Positions 54,444-64,000 of a DNA stretch of 64,000 bases are shown piece after piece. The notes beneath the pieces are model-generated. The model made no database searches and had not been told where the DNA came from. It saw only the letters and a program-made list of their open reading frames with translations. Every line of letters begins with the position of its first letter. Position 1 is the stretch's first letter. The stretch is from Nannochloropsis oceanica (lineage: Eukaryota > Sar > Eustigmatophyceae > Eustigmatales > Monodopsidaceae), in assembly GCA_004519485.1 (NCBI GenBank), contig CP038112.1, forward strand, positions 372,001 to 436,000. Reading direction: 5' to 3'. The translations under genes were made by a program, and so were the position numbers.

Positions 54444-56495
54444 ATGCAAGACGTGACCATTCTGAGCTGGAACGTTGCCGCGCTCCGGTCGCTCGCAAAG
54501 GACAAATATGTTGTTGGCAGGAGTAATTGGCTCAGGCTGAAGCTGGTCGAGTTGGGAGAGCCTGCGTGTGTGTGCCTACAGGAGACAAAGGTGCCACATG
54601 ACATGCTTACCGAGGATGTGGCAATATTGGAGGGCTACCACGCCTTCTTTTCGCGATGTCGAAGGGGTGCGGCACATGGGGGAGCTTACTCAGGCGTCGT
54701 TACTTACGTTAAGAAGGAAATGCGGGTAGAGGCAGCGGTCGCGGGCCTGATCTGCTGTTCGTACATTTCCAAGAGAGGCTTTAACGACCTACCGAGCACA
54801 GCCGAAGGAAAGAGGTGTCCTTTTGCCTGCGCGGACTTTCGCGAAGCCTGGGAGGCAGTCGTCTGTAAGTTAGACGACTGTAACTTAGACGACCAGCGGA
54901 GAGGGGTCGAGGATCGCGCGGCAACAGCGGCTACGGTTGGGTGTGGGGAAGCAGGAGGTGAAGGTTGTAGAAGAGGAAAAGAATTTGGTGGAGACACACG
55001 GAAGGGGGTAGTGGCTCTAAAGGACGATTATAATGAAAAGACTGGGCCAACATCCGAAGAGCTGGTTGAGGCAACGAGTCCCTTGGATTTACTACGCTCG
55101 ATGGATAAGGAGGGCCGGGTGGTCATGACAGACCACGCGGCGTTTGTACTTATCAACGTGTACGCTCCGTTTAACAGCCGGCCTGCGCGCGCTCGTTTTA
55201 AAAAGGCTTTTAATGCTGCCCTAAAAGCCCGCGTTCAAACTCTTTCTGCGGCGGGGCGGCAAGTAGTGCTCTGTGGAGATTTGAACGCCGTGTCTCAAGC
55301 GCTAGATTCGGTCGAAGCGCCTACAGAAGAGCAACTTTTGGCCTCACCATGGGTGCAGTGGATTCGAGATCTCCTGGCCCCGCGGGCTATGGAACTCAAG
55401 GGAGGGGTGGATGGGGATGAAGCAGGACGTACAAGAGACGGGGCTGAGGTGGATCAGAAGCCGTGGGCAGGCCGTGCTCTCTTGATCGATACATTTCGCG
55501 TCCTCCATCCTAAGCGGCCAAACGCTTTCACTTGCTGGTGCAATCAGACAGGTGCCCGTCAAACCAATTTTGGGCGCAGGATAGATTACATATTAGCATC
55601 TGGGGGTCTCTGCGGGATCGGAGGGAGGGCGCCAGCTATCGCACAGCTGACAGAAGCCGAGGTACGGCAGGAGGTTGGTGGGAGCGATCACTGCCCTGTC
55701 ACTGCATGCTTTACTTTCGATATTTCTGCTACTTCACTCCCTTCCACTGTTGACGATGAACACGGCGGCACTTTTACCCCTGCCTCCCCCACATCGCCTT
55801 TCCTCGCACCGGGAGAGGAACAAAAGGGCCTTCCGCCTTTGTGTACATCCACATTTGCCGAGTTCCGCACCAAGCAGATTGGTATGCATGCGTTCTTGGG
55901 GTCGTCAACCGCAGCCTTTCCTGATTTGATTGAACAAATTCCACGCACTTCTTACGGAGATAAGCATGCAGCAGGAAAACGCGATATGGCAGGAAACGCT
56001 GGTGGCAAGAAACGCGCAGGGACACTTGAATCGATGACAACGCGTCCGGCATCGAAGCTCCAGCTGACTCTCGGCCACTTTGGCATCTCCAAGCAAATGA
56101 AAACCACGAATGGCGAGGGACCAGGTAGCATGGCCGCTGTTGCTTCTTCGGCGGTCAGCGTGGACCTGACTATTGCCTCTTCTATGTTCTCCTCCTCGTC
56201 AACAACTGAGGAGGTAGTGGCTGCACCCCTCTCTGACCCGACGGGAGAAGCGAACAAGCGACAGATCTTCCTCGATGCATTTCGTCCCAAGAAAGAGGAA
56301 GTCCCACGATGCAGTGGCCACGGCGAGCCTATGGCGAGACGACAAGTAAAGAAGACGGAGAGCGAGCACTGCGGAAGATACTTCTTTTGCTGCACCCGGC
56401 CAGAAGGAGCTCGCTGTAAGACCTTTTTGTGGGAGGACACGTTGGCTGTGAGGGCAGGGGGAAAACGTGTGCGTGGACTGCTCAAGAAGGGATAG
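54444..56495 (+). CDS. APEX2: DNA-(apurinic or apyrimidinic site) endonuclease 2
   Basis: Single exon, about 683 aa. Exonuclease III-type phosphodiesterase: VTILSWNVAALRSL (metal-binding Asn), CVCLQETKVPHD (catalytic Glu), GGAYSGVVTYV, VLCGDLNAVSQALD (catalytic Asp/Asn), RRIDYILAS and GGSDHCPVTACF (catalytic Asp-His). The C-terminal extension identifies the APE2 class: QLTLGHFGISKQ at about residue 540 is PIP-like (Q, L, F present; one aromatic only), and a GRF zinc finger lies at about 606-660 (RCSGHGEPMARRQVKK, then CGRYFFCCTRPEGARCKTF). APE2 has weak AP-endonuclease and strong 3'-5' exonuclease activity in base-excision repair and replication-stress signalling in the nucleus. Two loops (about residues 130-230) are longer than usual. 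Start chosen as the first ATG, immediately before the nuclease strand. Confidence 0.95.
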   Translation: MQDVTILSWNVAALRSLAKDKYVVGRSNWLRLKLVELGEPACVCLQETKVPHDMLTEDVAILEGYHAFFSRCRRGAAHGGAYSGVVTYVKKEMRVEAAVAGLICCSYISKRGFNDLPSTAEGKRCPFACADFREAWEAVVCKLDDCNLDDQRRGVEDRAATAATVGCGEAGGEGCRRGKEFGGDTRKGVVALKDDYNEKTGPTSEELVEATSPLDLLRSMDKEGRVVMTDHAAFVLINVYAPFNSRPARARFKKAFNAALKARVQTLSAAGRQVVLCGDLNAVSQALDSVEAPTEEQLLASPWVQWIRDLLAPRAMELKGGVDGDEAGRTRDGAEVDQKPWAGRALLIDTFRVLHPKRPNAFTCWCNQTGARQTNFGRRIDYILASGGLCGIGGRAPAIAQLTEAEVRQEVGGSDHCPVTACFTFDISATSLPSTVDDEHGGTFTPASPTSPFLAPGEEQKGLPPLCTSTFAEFRTKQIGMHAFLGSSTAAFPDLIEQIPRTSYGDKHAAGKRDMAGNAGGKKRAGTLESMTTRPASKLQLTLGHFGISKQMKTTNGEGPGSMAAVASSAVSVDLTIASSMFSSSSTTEEVVAAPLSDPTGEANKRQIFLDAFRPKKEEVPRCSGHGEPMARRQVKKTESEHCGRYFFCCTRPEGARCKTFLWEDTLAVRAGGKRVRGLLKKG

Positions 56496-57232
56496 GAGCT
56501 ATGAAGGAATGAGGGCTTTTTTGCACAGTAAAGATAGGGACAGGAAAGAAGAGCAGGATGTCAATTTGAGAGTGTGGCTGAGACCGATCAGATTTGTGTT
56601 CCCGGAGCAGGTGGTTTTTTCCACACAAGGAGAGAAAGTAAATTGCGGATCGTTCATACAGCTACGTAAGTGATGAAAAGAGGAGGGATGGTTGTGCTTT
56701 CAGGTATGTATATGATGTCTAGATTCTCGAATTTTTGTTAAGAAGACGCACGATCGCGCAGTTGTACAGAAAGAAGGGAACACAAAAATGCAAAGAAAGA
56801 AACCGAGGTGATGGTTGGTTGAAGGAAACGTACGCGTAACACCCACGAGAGTAAGGTGTCAGTCGATGTGCAATGTGCAATAACGTGGGCAGTCCATGAC
56901 TAGCTAGTGAAAGACACAATATATATTTATGTCCATCCCCTTTCTACCATTCAAAGAGGGCCGCCGGAACGACACACTGCGCACACGCATGCACTGCACC
57001 GCATGCAAGCGCTTCGCCGGACACCTCAAGGTCGCGCTCGAGTGACAGAATCGTGAACTCGCCACATCCCTCTCGCCTCCCCCTCCCGGCAAATAGCAAG
57101 CAACTACACGGGCCTCTTCCACAGTAAGCACACATCTCGAGGCAAGGACAAACGGACACCGGCGCATGCTGTGCCCTTAGCTTTTGTTTTCTCTCTCGCA
57201 CAAGGCGAGGCGAGAGACGTTACCTGCAAGTG
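56496..57232. other. Intergenic region APEX2 / lipase
   Basis: About 740 bp, same strand on both sides. 3' UTR on the left and lipase promoter on the right. Nothing else recognised. Confidence 0.5.
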
Positions 57233-60200
57233 ATGCCGATTCTGCTGTCGCAGGCTTCGTTGGGCCTGTCGGAATGGCTTCACGGGGCGCAAGAATGTGC
57301 TGCCGGGCTTTCCGTAAGCTGGCGAGAGAGTCAATACGTGCAATACATCCCAGGGACGTTTTGGATGATTGTCTTCGTGCTTGTCCTTGTACTGCTGTTG
57401 CCCATACTCCTACAGATCTGGGGATGGACATTCTGGATCGCACTCTCCGCCATACTTGGCATTTCGCGCACAGTGTTTTGCGTGTTTACTGTTTTGCACG
57501 TTCTAGTTGACGTGTGGATGATTTCTGTGCTGAAGTCCTGCTACACGGTCTACCGAGTGCTGCGGGGCTTCCTGCTCCCGAAAGCGGCGGCTTCGACACG
57601 CCATCGTCTTCTCACAGCCAGAGACCGGGAGGAATTTGATGCTTTAGCCAAGCAGGTGGACGCTGAAGATGGTGCCTTGGACTGGCGATCAGATGACGAG
57701 ACGGATTTGCCGCAGGCAGCGACGCTCAAGTCCACTATTTCCAGGCTGGACTACTGCTTGCAAACCAAAGACACCAGCAAGCTCATCTTCATCCTGCTTA
57801 ATGGTTTGCTCAAGAGGAACCATCTTGGCATCGACGAACGGGTACGATTCGAAGAGACGATCAGAAGCAGTCGGACGGGACATTTCTCTTGTCTTATCAA
57901 AGCATGCATCCACATCAACCTCCGCCCCACTCAACCCCCTTCTCCAGGCTTTACACAATAGGGCCTTGAGCGGAACCAAGTTGCTGGTGGAGCAATATGA
58001 CCAGAAAGTGGTGGATTGTATCAAGTATCTCGTCGACTGTGATGAACTTTCAAGAGAGGAGAAGATGCATTTTATCAAGAAGGCCCGCAAGGCCCTGGGG
58101 CAGACGGCGCTCTTGCTCTCGGGAGGTGGAAGCATCAGCATGTACCACGCAGGCAAGCACAAAAGAGAGAACGGGGTCAGGGGGAGCTATGCTTGCGTGA
58201 TTGCGCGATATCTGTCAGCGGGGATGGTCGAACCCTTTGATGGCAACCTCCACTACGGCGCGGGAGATCCCGGTTTTGCTGTCGGGCAGGGATTGCTGCA
58301 GTATGAGCGCCAACACATCACCACGAGATGTTTGGTTTTATAAGACATCCTAGCGCTTGGTCTATGTTATGACGTATGTTGACGGCTCGCAAGCTTAAGG
58401 CCTTTGTTGGGCCAGCGTCACTCATTCTAGCACTTCCTCCCTCCTCTCCTCCCCCTCGTTTTCCTCGCCCACGAAACCCAAACCAGGCGTGGTGCGTGCT
58501 TTGATCGACGAAGGCTTGTACAAGTACATCCGTGCCATTTCGGGGGCCTCGGGTGGCTCGATCATTGCCGGTATGGTGGCGATCCACTCAGAGGCAGAGC
58601 TAATGGAGCGGGTGCTCGTCAAAGAGGTCTCGACAGATTTCAAGCGCAACGGTGAAATGAAGCGACGAAAGATTGTATGGTTCCCCCCAATCCTCGACCA
58701 AGCCAAGCACTTTCTGAAGAATAGCAGTCTGATTGACAACAAGGAGTTTCAGAAGACGTGCGAGTTCTACTATGGCTCCTACACCTTCCAGGAGGCTTTT
58801 GAACACACCCACAAGCACGTCTGCATCTCGGTGGCCGCTTCCACGCTGGGGAGCCAGGGATTGGGAGGGCCCAGGCGTATCTTGCTCAACCACATCAGCA
58901 CTCCGAATGTCCTGATCCGTAGTGCGGTGGCGGCCTCATGCGCGCTCCCCGGCATCATGCATCCCAACTATTTGCAGTGCAAGGACGAGCGCGGCCAAAT
59001 CGTTCCCTTCGAGATGGATGGTGTCCAGTACGTGGACGGTTCCCTCCAGGCTGACTTACCCTTCCGCCGCATCTCCGCGCTTTTTGCCGTCTCACACTTC
59101 ATTGTGAGCCAAGTCAATTTTCACGTGGTGCCCTTCCTGCGCAAGACGCACAGCCCGGCGGAATCCTCCTTTTACTGGCGTCTCTTCCGCTACTTCGATT
59201 CGGACATCAGGCACCGCGTCACATCTTTGGCCGAGCTCGGACTGCTTCCGCGTGTATTTGGTCAGGTATGCACGCTTCGATGCTGCATTGATTTGTGCTC
59301 CTCGTCCCTTGTCCTTTCTTTTCTCACCAGCCCTTCATATCACCTCATACTTTCTCGTTTCTTCTCCTGCTTCTTGTTCTCTAGGATTTGTCCGGCATTT
59401 TCCGGCAGAGCTATTCTGGCCATGTGACTCTGACACCACGCTTTCGCATGTCGGAAATGATTGGGCTCAAGGCCTTTCAGGTAGGAAAGATAGAAATGAG
59501 GGAGACTGCTGAGAGGTATGGACGTAGTGAGACCATAAATATGTCCGATAACTCTTTGTATCCTTTATCGTCTTTCCTTTCGATCTCCTGGATAAGATCT
59601 CTTCCTCGGTTGCTCTTTATTCTGCCTCTTCTTTTCTCTTATACATTCTTCATGTTATCATTCTTCCCCATCTTTCTTTTCCTTAGAACCCGACCGAGGC
59701 GGAAATGGAACATTATATCTTGAACGGCAGAAGGTCTGTGTGGCCGCACCTGCAGCACATCAAGCACAACACCTACATTGAGCGCACCCTCACAGATGCC
59801 ATTAGCAAGATTCGCCGCATGTCTTATTACTCGGCCCTGGGCCACCCCCACAACATCAGCAGTCCCACACGCCCTGTAAATGTTAACGTTAATGGGATCT
59901 CGTCGTCGCAGTACGCCCTCCTAGGCAGCAACGGTGCTCCTCCTTCTCCTCTCATGCACCTTAGCCTTGGCAACGGCAGTACGCCTCGCCCTGGCAACGG
60001 CATGCTCCCTCCCTTGGCACCTAGTAGCAATGCCAGCAGCCGCTGCAGTACTCCTCAGCGCCATAGGAACGACATGACTCCTCTCCCGCATTTGGCCAGC
60101 GCATTGCGCCGGAGCGATAGCGGCCGGTTTGACGACGACGACGCCGACATGCTCGAGTCTGCTGCCACCACACCCTCCTCTTCATCCCAAGCGGCCGCGG

Positions 60201-60589
60201 CCATTGGTCAGCCTCCGGGGGACGGAAGCAGCCTTCCCCTGCTGGACAGTGCCCACTACCAGCGCCTCGGCAGGAGCCCGGGAATATACAAGAGCAAGAT
60301 CCGGCAGCTCCAGGTAGAAAACCAGGCCCTGCGGGAACGGGTAGCCCTCTTGCATATGACTATGGAGAAGCTGCTCAAGCATACAGAGTTGGGATCCTTT
60401 CAGCACAATGAGACGTCTAAGAGCGTTCTCTCGGACCATTCCATTAGCAGCACTGGCAATGAATACACGGAACATGGGTCGTCGACCTTGGTCCCATCTT
60501 CTTCCCCTGTTCTGTCCACATCCGACATGGATGATGATATGGAGGTGCCTCGCGGTCGCGGAATGGTGGCGTCGGGAACATCGCCTTGA
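57233..60589 (+). CDS. SDP1: Patatin-like triacylglycerol lipase, SDP1/TGL3-5 type
   Basis: Hydrolyses storage triacylglycerol on lipid droplets. Five exons: 57233-57841, 57948-58152, 58487-59265, 59385-59480 and 59687-60589, about 863 aa. Hydrophobic N-terminal segments (MIVFVLVLVLLLPILLQIWG and following) precede the DUF3336-type domain (DYCLQTKDTSKLIFILLNGL). The patatin domain has the oxyanion loop ALLLSGGGSISMYHAG, nucleophile Ser in ISGASGGSIIAGM and catalytic Asp in YVDGSLQADLP. The rest carries LTPRFRMSEMIGL and WPHLQHIKHNTYIE, both typical of SDP1. The intron between exons 2 and 3 starts with GC (GCAG|GCAAGC) rather than GT, which is needed to form MYHA-GVVRAL. The C-terminal 250 residues are Ser-rich and unconserved. 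Orthologues start oil breakdown in plants and oleaginous algae. Confidence 0.93.
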
Positions 60590-62045
60590 GCAGTACATTT
60601 AGTTTGGGGGGAAAGATGGTTGGCATGGCAACGGGGGTGAAACAGAAAAGAGGGTGTGGCATGGTAATGTGAATCAGGCGGGGGCATTGAATGCGACGGG
60701 GCGATATAATAACCTCCAAGGAAATGTGATTGAAGATAAGGGGATTTGTGAGGATGTGAATGCACCAACAGTGAAGATGTACAAACAAAAAAGCACATGA
60801 TACAAAACAAAGCATGAAATCAGCATACAAAAGAAAAGAACATGAACATGCGTGTACAGTGAGAAAGGTTGAAATTCTTCGCTCCAAAAACTAAGTCTAA
60901 GTTTCATATAGTTTTTCCCCACTTCTTCATCTTCCAACGGGAGTGATGGTTTCGAGGTGAGTGCAGGCTAGGATCCATGACTTTCGAGTACAACGATGCT
61001 ATACATTGTATGCAGAGGAGGCTAAGAATTCCCTTTGCAGGTGAGGCAAGAAATATCATGTGTAACACAAAAAGACCTTGTTTTTACGACTGCGCCTTTC
61101 AAGCCATATCGTAGACGTTATAACTCTGCAAGACCATCAGACACATATGAAACTGTGTACTTGTGTTGTCACCCACGGCCCCTCCTAAAAACACTCTGGA
61201 AGAGAATTAATGTGAAAAATGCCCCGAAATAGGTGCCCATGCGCCCAACTTGTCGCTCGAAGTCGTTGCTTTCCAACAAAACCTCTTGTCGCTTCATGTC
61301 CAACTTTCGTCACCAGAAATCGGGTCGATTCGGGTTTTTGTCTCCTCAATTCAAAAGTGACGTACTTGTCAAGTGGCTTCACTGCGCCGTGGATTGGCAA
61401 AGGATTCCAAGAATGGACCTGAAGAGATCTCAAGAGTAAAATTTCTCTTTAAAAAGCGTTGGTTGGAGCGTCTGTAGCAAAGTGTAAATGCTCGCTATGA
61501 AGAGGCCCGTATCCTTATCCTTTTGCAGGGAAGCTTTTCTCTCGTCGCGGAGGCGGAGCAAGCTTCTCCTCGGCCACCCGTTCATCACGTTTTCCCATGC
61601 GCGTCAATCGAACGCAACACCCCAAGTTGCCCTGAAAGAAGTCCTCATATGTAGAAGGGGTTGATGAGCTGAGGTGTTAACTCACTGGCGCTCAGATTTC
61701 GTCCGCGTGTTGTTCAGAAGGGACGCGCCGGCGAACGAAGAGAGTGATCATGCATGTTGAGCTCGTCGACACTTGTTTTTATGTCCATCTAACTTTGCCA
61801 AATACGGTCGTATGGCCTTTCCCTCCATGCCTGGACAATACAAACTTGTCTTGCGGGGCTTTGCGATACTCATGTCCCGTTTTGTCTCATCTCTCTTTCG
61901 CTTGCCACTCCACACTTCCCCCCCCTCTCTTCGTGCGTGCGAGCAGTGTTGTTGCTGAGAGTGAGCCCTGTACTTCGCCCTCAAAGGTCTTAGGCCATCC
62001 GACGAGACCCACAAGATTTCAAGGACAAGTCATCACGCACACACG
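60590..62045. other. Intergenic region lipase / CCT gene
   Basis: About 1.45 kb, same strand on both sides. The left 600 bp are AT-richer 3' UTR. Minus-strand hydrophobic frames at 60400-60940 look like chance ORFs in AT-rich DNA. No gene, RNA or repeat is supported; the CCT promoter should be on the right. Confidence 0.5.
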
Positions 62046-63846
62046 ATGAGTACCTTGAGCATGCAAGCGGCCCCCTCGCTGGGCCACCCCATGGAGAAAC
62101 TACTGGACAACTACATGATGGCCGAGCGCGGGGGAGGAGCCGAGGAGGGGGGAGCAGGTGCGACCTTCATGGTGGAAGATGGGGGCATGATTTCTTACAC
62201 GGGTGTCTTTATGGACGACGATGAGGATTTAGATGACGACGCCAGCGCCTCGTCGACTGAAGCCGAAGTCATGGCCCACCTACACGCCGCCTTGGGGGGC
62301 AGCGTCTCCAGCACCAAAGCGAGCGGCAGCAACAGCAGCTCGTCGAGCTCCGGGAGCACCAGCACGAGCGGTGGCACCGTCAGCGCGGCGCCGGAAGGGG
62401 ACAAAGGAGAAGGATGTAAGTAAGGAGTGTTGATCTTGACAGGGCCGAGGGGTAGATGGATATTTTTAATAGCACATGTTCTTTCCTTCCGTGTCTCGTC
62501 ATGTTGCATCTTTTTCGTCTCACATGGTGGCTTTTTGCATGCTGGGAAATTGTGCCCGCATAATCCAGCCGTTATTCGTGTGGGTAAATCAGTTGTCGCG
62601 TCTCCCTAGTCACGATATTCTGTGAAGTGATATCTGGAATGACGGTTTAACAAAGGGGGCGCCGCTGAGGGGTGGGACAAATGCAAGGAAGCCACATGTA
62701 TAGCTTCACCCATTTATCTATCCAGAACTTATTTCCCCACTCCCTTTCGTCACAGGGAAAATGGCCCTGCTGGAAGGTTTGGAAGACTTTTTGAAAGTTG
62801 AAGGCGCTGTGCCGGCGGGCGCTGCCGGGAGTGGGGGCAGCCGCCGTTTTTCGTTTGACCTGTCCAACCTAGACATGCAGACCCTGGAGCAGCTGGCGGC
62901 TGGCGCCACCTCGGGCCTGTCCTCGCGCCGAGGCTCTTTTAGCTTGACGATGCTGGAGGCGGAGGGACTGATGGCCAAGGGCTCTCTTCCTGTCGGCACT
63001 GCGGCCCCATTTCCAAGCAGCGGCCCACGCGGCAACTGCAACGGCAGTGGCTTGCCTTTGGGCAACATGCGGGTCAAGCAGGAAATGCCTGTGGATACAG
63101 CGAGCAGGAGCAATAGCGTATCTTCTCTGGGCACCACCGCTAGCAATAGCACCAGTGCTAGCAGCACCGACATCAGCGATCCCGTCAGCAACCGCAGCAT
63201 GAGTGGCGCCACCACCACCAGCAAAAACAAGGCCGTCAAGAAGGAGACGTCCATCACTACCAGCGCCTCGCAGGCCACATCCAAGTCTCAGCCTAAGAAG
63301 GGAGGATCTTCTCCGACGGGCGCAGTCACCGGTGGCACCAGCAGCCTCAGGACAACGTCCAGCGGGCTCATCTCCGCGGCCTCCCTCCTGCCCACGCCAC
63401 AGACGCCGCATAAGGCTATCTTGACCCCAAGTATGCCGACAACCACCAGCACCACCAGCAGCAGCAATGGTTGCACTAACGCGACTATGGTCAACAGTCC
63501 GAACGGGAATGGGGGCACGCTAGTGCTGCCGATCATCCCCAAGGACGGCATCGCGCGCATCGGTATCTACACGCTGGAGGAGCGGAAGGTGCGCGTAGCC
63601 CGTTTCCAGGCGAAGCGCGGGCGTCGCGTATGGCGGAAGAAGATTAAGTACGACTGCCGGAAGAAGCTTGCGGATAACCGCCCTCGCGTCAAAGGCCGCT
63701 TTGTCCGCCGCGACGAAGAGATCGATATTATTGTCGGGGGGGCTGTTGCCGCGGCAGAGGCGGCCGCGGCTGACGGCGTAGCGGATGGGGGCTCATCGGC
63801 TTTGCTTACTCAGTTGATGGATCTGGACGAGCTTCTCGAGGACTAG
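62046..63846 (+). CDS. CCT-domain (CONSTANS/TOC1-type) transcriptional regulator
   Basis: Two exons: 62046-62415 and 62756-63846, about 486 aa; the T|GG junction keeps frame. The N-terminal part has an acidic block (MDDDEDLDDDASAS) and Ser/Gly-rich tracts, and exon 2 opens with MALLEGLEDFLKVEG. The CCT domain is at about residues 398-442: KVRVARFQAKRGRRVWRKK, then IKYDCRKKLADNRPRVKGRF, a near-complete match to the plant consensus including the second-half nuclear-localisation-type basic region. No B-box zinc finger or response-regulator domain is present, so it is a CCT-only protein of the CMF kind. CCT proteins bind DNA with NF-Y factors and regulate light, clock and lipid responses in plants and algae; the process here is unknown. 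Confidence 0.92.
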
Positions 63847-64000
63847 GGAAACGCGATGGAGAGGGGGAAGGGAGTAGGGAAGAGACGGAGGAGGGGCAGA
63901 ATTGCATGTCCACTATTGTGAAGCTTCCTCCTTGTTTTTCGGTGAGAAACTGAAGGTGGCAGATGAGGAGGAAATGACGCGAAGATGCGGGAAAGGAGAC
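63847..64000. other. CCT gene 3' flank
   Basis: Last 154 bp of the window: GA-rich 3' UTR sequence, no further gene visible. Confidence 0.5.

Noticed and set aside
60400-60937. Minus-strand hydrophobic, Phe/His-rich ORFs after the lipase gene
   Set aside because: AT-rich 3' UTR frames with no motif; likely chance.
1-64000. tRNA, rRNA, CRISPR or bacterial-style operon signals
   Set aside because: Scanned by eye; no cloverleaf with a T-arm consensus, no rRNA stretch and no spaced direct-repeat array found. Small structured RNAs could be missed without a covariance search.

Overview
The window looks like nuclear DNA of a photosynthetic stramenopile, most likely a eustigmatophyte of the Nannochloropsis/Microchloropsis type. 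The genes are eukaryotic and compact, with zero to five short GT-AG introns (donors mostly GTAAGT or GTGAGT) and a GC-rich, low-complexity-prone style. Two proteins open with a signal peptide followed at once by Phe, the bipartite leader used for red-algal-derived secondary plastids. The species assignment is an inference from style and gene content; no search was run.

Layout, left to right. (1) 1-1806: 5' part of an ABCG transporter, running off the left edge. (2) 3.6-9.0 kb: UDP-glucose 6-dehydrogenase and, divergent from it, a sulfotransferase/fucosyltransferase-like fusion. (3) 9.6-16.4 kb: mitochondrial Cpn60, the GPI transamidase catalytic subunit, and a secreted family C69 hydrolase. 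(4) 17.6-27.3 kb, all minus strand: bHLH-PAS transcription factor, PH-domain protein kinase, a plastid-targeted coiled-coil protein, and GatA. (5) 27.8-33.2 kb: RNF5/RNF185-like RING ligase, HIT protein, biotin-protein ligase, and the Golgi Qb-SNARE GOSR1. (6) 33.3-34.8 kb: a repeat island with a perfect 136-bp palindrome, a Fanzor/TnpB-like C-terminal fragment, a long pyrimidine tract, poly-G runs and a 37-bp direct repeat. (7) 35.0-35.9 kb: METTL13-type methyltransferase, then about 1.8 kb of AT-richer gene-less DNA. (8) 37.8-45.4 kb: a plastid-targeted protein of unknown function, an unknown two-TM protein, and a RING plus armadillo protein. (9) 45.9-60.6 kb: DNA ligase I, eIF4G, AP endonuclease 2 and an SDP1-type triacylglycerol lipase. 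(10) 62.0-63.8 kb: CCT-domain regulator.

Most genes are housekeeping. The items most worth a second look are the repeat island at 33.3-34.8 kb (a Fanzor-like remnant beside a near-perfect foldback), the sulfotransferase/fucosyltransferase fusion paired head-to-head with UDP-glucuronate synthesis, the membrane-anchored RING-armadillo protein, the PH-kinase fusion, and two uncharacterised proteins, one of them plastid-targeted. No tRNA, rRNA or CRISPR array was recognised. Exon borders were read by eye from splice consensus and reading-frame phase.
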